DNA of 54,494 nucleotides from an uncultured Acidimicrobiales bacterium (GTDB lineage Bacteria; Actinomycetota; Acidimicrobiia; Acidimicrobiales; SZUA-35). The stretch is taken from the NCBI GenBank assembly GCA_937997485.1, contig CALKTH010000018.1, forward strand, positions 1 through 54,494, given 5' to 3'. Shown here one piece after another: positions 7,919 through 14,158 of this stretch. A model generated the notes under the pieces. That model made no database searches. It was given only the letters and a program-made list of their open reading frames with translations, and was not told where the DNA came from. Numbering within the stretch: the stretch's first letter is position 1; each line of letters begins with the position of its first letter. Both the position numbers and the translations under genes were made by a program.

Positions 7919-9047
7919 GATCGATCTGATCATGGAAGTAGATCAGCGGCGGCTCGATCCTGCCGTACACGAGTTCGGGCAGCGCTCCGGCATCCAAGCT
8001 CTCCTGGATTTGCTCCATGAGCGCGAAGTCCTCGGTGCCCGTGACCTCGGCAACCAGGTCCAGGTTCTTGACGAAGTAGTGGTGTGCCTTTTGCGTCTCC
8101 GGGGCGTTCGGGGCATAGACGGAGACGCTGAGTCGGGAGCGGTTCACCGCAAGCGGTTCCACGACCCAGACCTCGAGGTGATCCACCTGGTGAACGATCA
8201 TGCCGTTCGGTGACAGGAAGTATTGGATCGTGCCCTGCCGGAGCATCGACCACTCGTCTTCCGGCTTGGACAGTTCCTCGTGAATGTCAGAGCGGAGTCC
8301 AAGGCTGAGAACGTGCGGCCCGAACCCCTCCGAGATGAGGCAGTCAGAGTTGAACAACGGAGCGATCGAGTCCTTGTGCAAGGTCCGGATGTGGTACGTC
8401 TCAGCGAACGTGTCGAAGAACAGCTTCCAGTTCATCGCCCACTCATCGGTTCGGGTCTCGATGTGGACGTACGAGTCGAAACCGAAGGACGCCAGATCGT
8501 CTTGGGCTCCGCACAGAACCTCATCGACGTCCACCCGCTCCTCGCCCTCGGGACGAACAAAGATCAGCCCGTACTTCTCCCCCACGGGTCGGCGCAACAG
8601 ATCACAGTCGATGGCCACGTCGTCGAATGCTCCGGCCGTTGCCGGGCGGGCTTTCAGGCTGCCGTCGAGGTCGTACGTCCATGCGTGATACGGGCAGGTG
8701 AGCACCCGCAGTCCGGACCCTGTCCCGCTCGGCTCCACGAGTGGCGAGCCTCGATGTCGGCACGCATTGATGTGAGCCGCCAGCGAGCCATCAGGTTGGC
8801 GCACGACCACGAGAGGCAATCCGTCCACTCGCATTGCCCGATAGGAGCCGGGCTCGGCGAGGTCACTGCTCAACCCGAAGAACACTGCCCGCTCTCGAAA
8901 CAGCTTCTGCATCTCCAGGTCGAAGCGGGCGTGGTCCGTGTACGCCGTTGCCGCATTCGTCCGGCTCGCTGGGGCTTGCAAACCCTTGAAGCGCTCGCCG
9001 CTCTCCTTGGCCCGCCGAAGCAGATCCAGCTGTCGTTCGCGTCGCAT
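7896..9047 (-). CDS. Rieske aromatic-ring-hydroxylating oxygenase, alpha subunit
   Basis: 383 residues. The Rieske [2Fe-2S] ligands are C96-x-H98 in 'ACRHRGSPLV' and C118-x2-H121 in 'CPYHAWTYD'. The mononuclear iron site is 'DTFAETYHIRTLHKD' (E216, H219, H224), with the third ligand probably in 'TGTEDFALMEQIQ'. The family inserts oxygen into aromatic, quaternary-amine or steroid substrates using an external reductase. No reductase or small subunit is adjacent, so electron transfer must come from elsewhere. The ATG at 9047 has GGAG about 9 nt upstream. The substrate is unknown. Confidence 0.88.
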   Translation of the reverse strand: MRRERQLDLLRRAKESGERFKGLQAPASRTNAATAYTDHARFDLEMQKLFRERAVFFGLSSDLAEPGSYRAMRVDGLPLVVVRQPDGSLAAHINACRHRGSPLVEPSGTGSGLRVLTCPYHAWTYDLDGSLKARPATAGAFDDVAIDCDLLRRPVGEKYGLIFVRPEGEERVDVDEVLCGAQDDLASFGFDSYVHIETRTDEWAMNWKLFFDTFAETYHIRTLHKDSIAPLFNSDCLISEGFGPHVLSLGLRSDIHEELSKPEDEWSMLRQGTIQYFLSPNGMIVHQVDHLEVWVVEPLAVNRSRLSVSVYAPNAPETQKAHHYFVKNLDLVAEVTGTEDFALMEQIQESLDAGALPELVYGRIEPPLIYFHDQIDHALGLSS

Positions 9048-9205
9048 GCCTTGACTCCTTCGCGAGCGGTCGTTCGATGGCTACGCATTCTTCCTTGCTC
9101 GACTTGTTCGAGCGAGCTGAAGCGCGACTTCTCGCCTCCTCGACCGTTCCGGGCGAGCGATTGGGCCGCCAAGCACTACACACTCACATCGCTCGGGAGT
9201 GCTGC

Positions 9206-9538
9206 TCAGTCGGTGTGCTGATCGAAGAGGAGCTGATTTCCGTCCGGATCGAGGACAACGAAGCTCGTTGGGCCGCTGTCGCCTTCGGTGGCAGCCACGA
9301 CGTCAGAACCGGCGGCCACCATGGCGGCCTCGATCGCTCGGGCATCGGGCGGGTTGAACGTAACGATGTTGCTGTCGAACATGCCCTGGAACAGCCCAAT
9401 CTTCGCCGCACCGTTTTCCAGCATGAGCCACGCTTCGCCGTCGCCATCAAAGGCCGAGAAGCCCAGCGTTTCGTAGAACGCCCTCGAGGCGGCGAGATCC
9501 TTCACGGCGAGGCTGAGCGAAAACGTTCCCAGATTCAT
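9206..9538 (-). CDS. VOC-superfamily (glyoxalase/bleomycin-resistance-like) protein
   Basis: A compact 110-residue protein with the two beta-alpha-beta-beta-beta halves of the VOC fold: 'TFSLSLAVKDLAASRAFYETLGF' at the start and 'SFVVLDPDGNQLLFDQH' at the end. VOC proteins bind a metal or small ligand and act as lyases, dioxygenases or resistance proteins; nothing here fixes a substrate. AAAGGATC precedes the ATG at 9538. It stands upstream of the Rieske gene on the same strand with a 158-nt gap and is divergent from the Coq4-like gene. Confidence 0.82.
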   Translation of the reverse strand: MNLGTFSLSLAVKDLAASRAFYETLGFSAFDGDGEAWLMLENGAAKIGLFQGMFDSNIVTFNPPDARAIEAAMVAAGSDVVAATEGDSGPTSFVVLDPDGNQLLFDQHTD

Positions 9539-9591
9539 TGGTGATCCTTTTGGCAGGGTGATCGGACGATGACGGCAGCATCAACGTAGAT

Positions 9592-9611
9592 CGCCTCGGC
9601 GCGCCGAGGCG
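9592..9611. promoter_or_regulatory. 20-bp perfect GC-rich palindrome
   Basis: CGCCTCGGCGCGCCGAGGCG is its own reverse complement. It lies in the divergent gap between the VOC gene and the Coq4-like gene, just upstream of the latter's -35. It could be a protein-binding site or a hairpin limiting divergent read-through. Confidence 0.5.
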
Positions 9612-9620
9612 GGCAAACGC

Positions 9621-9660
9621 TTGACGTTCCGCCCCGCTCGGAGTTAAATGAGCATGCTCA
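9621..9660 (+). promoter_or_regulatory. promoter and TetR-type operator of the coq4-like/tetR operon
   Basis: TTGACG (9621-9626) and TTAAAT (9644-9649) are spaced by exactly 17 nt. The 12-bp palindrome TGAGCATGCTCA (9649-9660) overlaps the end of the -10 and the expected transcription start, a classic repressor position. The obvious candidate repressor is the TetR encoded second in the operon. Confidence 0.7.
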
Positions 9661-9698
9661 ACTAATCACCACCGAGACCATCGGCAAGGAATCGAAAC

Positions 9699-10418
9699 AT
9701 GCCCGCAGCCACCGCAAGCGACCCAATCGTGAATCGAGACTTCGCCGAGAAGTTCCTCACCGCCGTTGATCGCCCATTCTCTTATGGCGTCTACTTCCTC
9801 TTCCATGACTTCTGGGCCGAGGCATCTCAGGAAACGATCGCTGCCTACACCAAGCTCGCCACCAGCCTTCCCGGCGCAGCTGAGCTGTTCGAGGAGAGGT
9901 ACCTGGCCGACCCCATCACGATGGGCGACCTCGAAGCATGCGGACCAGGAACGCTCGGCGAGAGCTTCCGCCACTTCATCGTCGACAACGGACTCGAAGT
10001 CAACCTCGCCCGCAACTACCAAGACTTCAACGAAGAACTCTCTCAGGCGGGCACGCTTGATCGACTCCCAGACGAGCTTTCGTACCTCGCCGTACGTGGC
10101 TTCCAGGTACACGACTACCTGCATGTCCTGACCGGCTTCAGCTCCAAGCCACTCGGTGAGCTCGCCCAGTCGGCGTTCCACTTCGCCCAGCTCCAGTTCC
10201 CGTACAACGCATTCCGCATCGCCGTCACGACCGCTCACGCTGCGTTCGTGAATCCGGCGCTCTCGGTCGACGTCATGGATGCACTCATGGCCGGGTGGCA
10301 GCTCGGACGGACCTGCGAGAACATTCAGTTCGTGCGGTGGGAAGAAGAACTCCACACGCCGCTCGACACCCTTCGAGACAAAGCCGGCATCGACGTCTCC
10401 ACATACCGGAGCTTCTGA
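9699..10418 (+). CDS. Coq4-like protein
   Basis: A 239-residue protein. The diagnostic Coq4 metal motif HDxxH-x11-E is complete: H138-D139-Y-L-H142 in 'QVHDYLHVLTGF' and E154 in 'PLGELAQ'. Coq4 proteins take part in ubiquinone biosynthesis, where the eukaryotic enzyme is implicated in C1 ring decarboxylation and hydroxylation. Actinobacteria normally use menaquinone, so the role here may be on another quinone, phenolic or aromatic compound. It is first in a two-gene operon with a TetR 6 nt downstream, behind a well-formed promoter with a palindromic operator, so it is probably induced by a small molecule. Confidence 0.8.
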   Translation: MPAATASDPIVNRDFAEKFLTAVDRPFSYGVYFLFHDFWAEASQETIAAYTKLATSLPGAAELFEERYLADPITMGDLEACGPGTLGESFRHFIVDNGLEVNLARNYQDFNEELSQAGTLDRLPDELSYLAVRGFQVHDYLHVLTGFSSKPLGELAQSAFHFAQLQFPYNAFRIAVTTAHAAFVNPALSVDVMDALMAGWQLGRTCENIQFVRWEEELHTPLDTLRDKAGIDVSTYRSF

Positions 10419-10424
10419 CCAGTC

Positions 10425-11042
10425 ATGGCCCGCCCGCCGATCACACCGGAGCAACGACGCGCCCAACGCCAAGCGATCTACGAGGCCGCCGCCGACCTGT
10501 TCGGCACCAAGGGACCGGGTTCGGTCACCGTTCGTGCCGTGGCTGATCGGGCCGGCGTTTCACAGGGCACGATTTACAACCACTTCGCCAGCCTGGGCGA
10601 ACTCCAACGAGCCTTGTGGGCCGTTCCCGTCGAGCGAGCAAGCAGGGAGCTCGAGCAGCTGGCGGAATCGATCGCCGACCCCGGCGAGCGAATTCGGGCC
10701 TTGCTCGTCGCCTTCGCACAGTTCGTTTTCGACCGTCCGGACGTCCACCGCGGAGCGATGCTCTACGTGCGCCCCATCTCTCAGCCCCAGCCCGAACGGT
10801 TCGCCCCGGAACAGCTTGCATTCTTCCGCCTCCTCACTGAGGCACTCGAGGAGGCTGGTCAGGCAGGCGTCATGTCGGTCCCCGAGCCGCGCATGACCGC
10901 CGAGCTCCTGTGGGCCGCATTGCATGGGGCACTGGCCCTGCCCACCAACGCGGACATCTACGAGCTCTCGACCTCGAAAGAGCTCGCCGAGCGCATGACG
11001 AGCTTCGTTCTCGACGCACTCCAAACTCCCCCATCAAGCTGA
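10425..11042 (+). CDS. TetR/AcrR family transcriptional regulator
   Basis: A 205-residue protein with an N-terminal TetR domain: 'QRQAIYEAAADLFGTKGPGSVTVRAVADRAGVSQGTIYNHFASLGELQRAL' (given in pieces: 'RAVADRAGVSQGTIYNHF' is the recognition region). It follows the Coq4-like gene by 6 nt and so shares its promoter. The TGAGCATGCTCA palindrome at 9649-9660 suits autorepression. It may also act on the palindrome at 11065-11080 before the next amidohydrolase, but the two sequences differ. Confidence 0.9.
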   Translation: MARPPITPEQRRAQRQAIYEAAADLFGTKGPGSVTVRAVADRAGVSQGTIYNHFASLGELQRALWAVPVERASRELEQLAESIADPGERIRALLVAFAQFVFDRPDVHRGAMLYVRPISQPQPERFAPEQLAFFRLLTEALEEAGQAGVMSVPEPRMTAELLWAALHGALALPTNADIYELSTSKELAERMTSFVLDALQTPPSS

Positions 11043-11064
11043 GCCCCCGCCCACACGTCAGTAT

Positions 11065-11094
11065 TTTGAACGCGTTCAAACAACGCGATACGTT
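11065..11094 (+). promoter_or_regulatory. promoter with 16-bp palindrome before amidohydrolase
   Basis: The perfect palindrome TTTGAACGCGTTCAAA (11065-11080) contains the -35 TTGAAC (11066-11071). After a 17-nt spacer comes TACGTT (11089-11094). A repressor bound to the palindrome would block the -35. A 49-nt leader with a good Shine-Dalgarno follows. Confidence 0.65.
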
Positions 11095-11143
11095 CTCGAC
11101 ACCCGCACGACACGTGCGAGCCGATCACCAATGAGGAGCCACC

Positions 11144-12325
11144 ATGACCTTGCTCGATGATCCCCGCCCTATCTCTGCCGACTCCCACGCATTGGAAAAC
11201 GCCGATGTATTCGAGGGCTTGCCGGAACAGTTCGGCGATGAGGCACCCCGAATCGTGAGCAAGGAAGGCGAGGGCGATTTCATCGTTGTGCCGAGCATGC
11301 CGAACCGCTCCCGAAACGTTGCCTACATGTGTCTCGCCGGCACACGCCTCGACTATGAGACCCCGCTACCCCGTGAGCACGCGACGAAGCCGAGCGCAGG
11401 GTCGCTCTTTGACCCAGAAGTGCAGGCCTACGTCAAGGGCGGCTACGCGGCGATGCGCCCGGGTCTGACCGATGGAGCCCGCCGGCCCGACGACCAGGAC
11501 ATCGACGGCGTCTCAGCGGAGATCCTCTATCCCGGCTGGTTCCCGATGTTCAGCCTGCCCAACCTCGATCTGATGGTCGCTTTGCAGCGCAACTACAACG
11601 ACTGGATGCATGCTCAATCCGTCGCTTCGAAGGGCCGTTTGGTTGGCCTCGCGCCGCTGCCCGTGCAGCGGCCCGAGGTGGCCGTGACTGAACTCGAGCG
11701 TGTGATCGACCTCGGCTTCAAGGGCATCGTGCTGCCGAGCAACGCTCCCCGCGGCCGTCGCTACAGCGATCCCGAGTACGACCCGATGTGGGCGAGGGCC
11801 GAGGAAGCTGGCCTGCCCGTCGCCTTCCACGTGGCCTGTATGTCCCACGTCCCGGACTGGATGAAGGCGATGAGCGATCGCGATCCGATCGTCACCTATG
11901 CCGGCAGTTCGATTCTCATCCACGACACGTTGGTTGAGTTGATGGTCCGCGGCGTGTGCGCGAAGTATCCAAACCTGAAGTTCGTTCTCGCCGAGTTCAA
12001 CGCTGGTTGGGTGGCGCACTGGCTCGACAAGGTCCAGCAGGGCTGGGGCCGAGAGTTCGCAAAGGATCCATCAAGCACGGCGCCTGTCGACGTCCTCGAC
12101 ATCTGGAAGCGCCAGTTCTTCGCCACCATCGAAGACGACACCGCAGCGCTCCAGACTCGAGATCTGATCGGCGAAGAGACGCTGTTGTGGGGCTCCGACT
12201 ATCCCCACACCGATTCGACCTGGCCGTGCTCCACCCAAGTGCTCGACGAGATGTTCGAATCCTTCTCACCCGAGACCCGCAACAAGATCACCCGCACGAA
12301 CGTGGCGAACCTCTACTCGCTCTAG
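11144..12325 (+). CDS. PF04909 metal-dependent amidohydrolase
   Basis: 393 residues behind GAGGAG at a good distance from the ATG. The family landmarks are 'ISADSHALE' at the N-terminus, 'VAFHVACMSHVPDW', 'LKFVLAEFNAGWVAHW' and 'LLWGSDYPHTDSTW' with the catalytic Asp. It belongs to the same superfamily as the protein at 3610-4782 but its loops are quite different, so the two are not a recent duplication. Many actinobacterial homologues sit in aromatic or steroid catabolic regions. It has its own promoter and palindrome and ends in a perfect hairpin. Confidence 0.85.
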   Translation: MTLLDDPRPISADSHALENADVFEGLPEQFGDEAPRIVSKEGEGDFIVVPSMPNRSRNVAYMCLAGTRLDYETPLPREHATKPSAGSLFDPEVQAYVKGGYAAMRPGLTDGARRPDDQDIDGVSAEILYPGWFPMFSLPNLDLMVALQRNYNDWMHAQSVASKGRLVGLAPLPVQRPEVAVTELERVIDLGFKGIVLPSNAPRGRRYSDPEYDPMWARAEEAGLPVAFHVACMSHVPDWMKAMSDRDPIVTYAGSSILIHDTLVELMVRGVCAKYPNLKFVLAEFNAGWVAHWLDKVQQGWGREFAKDPSSTAPVDVLDIWKRQFFATIEDDTAALQTRDLIGEETLLWGSDYPHTDSTWPCSTQVLDEMFESFSPETRNKITRTNVANLYSL

Positions 12326-12358
12326 CCAGCCTCTCCCGTCCCCGCCCTTGCGAAATTG

Positions 12359-12393
12359 CAGACCTCATGTACCTCTGAGGTACATGAGGTCTG
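12359..12393. terminator. perfect-arm bidirectional terminator
   Basis: CAGACCTCATGTACCTC (12359-12375) and GAGGTACATGAGGTCTG (12377-12393) are perfect 17-nt complements. The apical few bases form the loop. It separates the convergent amidohydrolase and the frameshifted oxidoreductase gene. Confidence 0.85.
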
Positions 12394-12441
12394 AGATTCG
12401 GCGACGGAGCGGTGCCAGGAGGGGGAACAGGAGCGGACTGA

Positions 12442-13450
12442 TCAGAGTTCGACGACCATCTTGCCCGTGTTGGCCCCGGCCAGTAGTCCGATGAAGGCGG
12501 CACCGGCGCTCTCGATGCCCTTCATGATGGTCTCTTCCGCCTTGATGGTGCCGTCAGCGAGCCAACCGCCGACCTCGCGAACGAAGTCGTCTCGCATGTG
12601 TGCGTGGTCGCTCACGATGAAGCCCCGCATGTTGAGCCGCTTCCCAATGGCCAGGCTCAGGTTGTTCTGGCCCCGGTGCGGGCTCGGTGTTGTTGTACAT
12701 CGAGATGGCGCCGCAGAGTGCGACACGTCCGTGCACGTTCAGCGCGTGGAGCGCGGCCTGCAGATGGTCACCACCGACGTTGTCGAAGTAGACGTCGATG
12801 CCGTGCGGAGCGGCTGCGAAGAGTTGCTTGGCGACCGCGCCGTTCCTGTAGTTGAAGGCGGTGTCGTAGCCCAGTTCCTCGGTCAACCAGGCCACCTTCT
12901 CATCGGAACCGGCCGAGCCGATCACGAGGGACGCGTCCTTCAATTTCGCCAACTGGCCGACGAGTGAACCCACCGCGCCAGCAGCGCCGGAGACGAACAC
13001 CGCATCGCCTTCATTGAACGAGGCCACGTCGAGCAGGCCGGCGTAGGCCGTCATGCCAGGCATCCCCAGCACCCCGAGATTCGCCGAGAGTGCGACTCCC
13101 TCGACTTTGGCTGCGGGCTGGGCATGGCTTGCGGGCAGCACGGCGATTTCGCGCCAACCGAGACCGTGTACCACATGATCCCCCACAGCAACGTCGGGAG
13201 CGTTGGACTCAATCACTTCACCAACGGCACCGCCCTCGAGCGGTGCGCCAATCTGGAACGAAGGGACGTAGGACTTCACATCATTCATGCGACCCCGCAT
13301 GTACGGGTCGACCGACATGAACCGATTGGCCACCACGATCTCGCCCTCAGCTGGGGCGGCAACTTCGACCTCGACGATGTCGAAGTTCTCCTCGACAGGA
13401 GCTCCGTTCGGGCGAGAGGCAAGGGTGACGTGGCGAGAGGCACGTGTCAT
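12442..13450 (-). pseudogene. NADP-dependent MDR oxidoreductase (CurA/prostaglandin-reductase-like), frameshifted
   Basis: The first frame (13450 down to about 12670) encodes a medium-chain reductase: 'NRFMSVDPYMRGRMND', 'VFVSGAAGAVGSLVGQLAKL' (nucleotide-binding loop) and 'DVYFDNVGGDHLQAAL'. It then turns to nonsense after 'ISMYNNTEPAPG'. The expected continuation, 'NNLSLAIGKRLNMRGFIVSD' to 'GANTGKMVVEL', lies in another reverse frame ending at 12442. The total span (1009 nt) is one base more than 336 codons, so a single extra base near 12666-12676 explains it. This is either a recent inactivation or a sequencing error. The intact enzyme would reduce activated C=C bonds with NADPH. The start at 13450 has TAGGGT 6 nt upstream. 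Confidence 0.8.
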
Positions 13451-13456
13451 CGCCCA

Positions 13457-13462
13457 ACCCTA
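13457..13462 (-). promoter_or_regulatory. -10-like TAGGGT for leaderless oxidoreductase transcript
   Basis: On the reverse strand TAGGGT is followed by 6 nt and the ATG at 13450. Confidence 0.4.
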
Positions 13463-13473
13463 CTCAGCTGACC

Positions 13474-13503
13474 TTGCACCGGAACATACATTCATGTATG
13501 TTC
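13474..13503 (+). promoter_or_regulatory. tetR promoter with 22-bp inverted-repeat operator
   Basis: TTGCAC (13474-13479) and TATGTT (13497-13502) are spaced by 17 nt, with the ATG 8 nt beyond (leaderless). The arms GAACATACAT (13482-13491) and ATGTATGTTC (13494-13503) are perfect and separated by TC, covering the spacer and -10. It sits between the divergent oxidoreductase and TetR genes and probably binds this TetR. Confidence 0.75.
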
Positions 13504-13510
13504 GGGAACC

Positions 13511-14158
13511 ATGAACGGCGAACTGGAGGGCAGCGCATCACGCCAACGGGAACGACACGTCTCCGAGGCTCGACACAAACTCATCGACGCCGCTCTCGCA
13601 TCGCTCATCGAGTTGGGCTTTTCGCGAACGACCGGGGTGGAGGTCTGCCGACGGGCCGGACTCACGCGGGGGGCGCTCAACTACCACTTTCCTGATTACG
13701 GCAACCTCCTGGCGGCCGCCCTCGGCACCGCCTACGACAACCTGCTGGATCTTCCCACCAGACCACGCGACGAAGGTCCGTTGGAAGGGTGGGTACAGCG
13801 GGCCCATAGCTGCATCGTGCGCCCCGACTTCAAGGCAATCATCGAGCTCTGGCTGGCCTCGCAGAACGATCCCGAACTGGGTGCAACACTTTCCGAGGCC
13901 ATCGCACAGGGATCCCAGCTGTTCGATCCCGTCTTCACCCTGGTCGATTGCGACATCGAACTGACGCCCGAGGCCGAAGCGGTGTACCGGACCATCTCGG
14001 AAGCATGCGTGGGCTTGGGCGTCGGACGTTCCGTCAGCGGCGGACCGCTCGCCCACGAAACTCAGGTGATCGATGCCCTGTTGAACATCGCTCGTGACGC
14101 TGACCGCAAGATCTCCAACCGCACAAAGAAAAGAGGAGCCGACCATGGCGCTCATTGA
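13511..14158 (+). CDS. TetR/AcrR family transcriptional regulator
   Basis: A 215-residue protein with the HTH region 'KLIDAALASLIELGFSRTT' followed by 'VCRRAGLTRGALNYHFPDYGNLLAAAL'. Its promoter contains a long perfect inverted repeat, so autorepression is likely. Its 3' end overlaps the start of the acetylene-hydratase-like gene by 14 nt, so the two are one transcription unit. The divergent neighbour is the frameshifted NADP-dependent reductase, which may be part of the same regulon. Confidence 0.9.
   Translation: MNGELEGSASRQRERHVSEARHKLIDAALASLIELGFSRTTGVEVCRRAGLTRGALNYHFPDYGNLLAAALGTAYDNLLDLPTRPRDEGPLEGWVQRAHSCIVRPDFKAIIELWLASQNDPELGATLSEAIAQGSQLFDPVFTLVDCDIELTPEAEAVYRTISEACVGLGVGRSVSGGPLAHETQVIDALLNIARDADRKISNRTKKRGADHGAH

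Noticed and set aside
9098..9116. Hairpin GCTCGA/TCGAGC between the Rieske and VOC genes.
   Set aside because: Six base pairs in GC-rich DNA are expected by chance and there is no T-tract.
3610..12325. The two PF04909 amidohydrolases as a recent duplication.
   Set aside because: Apart from family motifs, their sequences and loop lengths differ strongly.
12442..13450. Programmed frameshifting in the oxidoreductase.
   Set aside because: No slippery heptamer with a downstream pseudoknot was seen and the family does not use recoding; a simple insertion is more likely.
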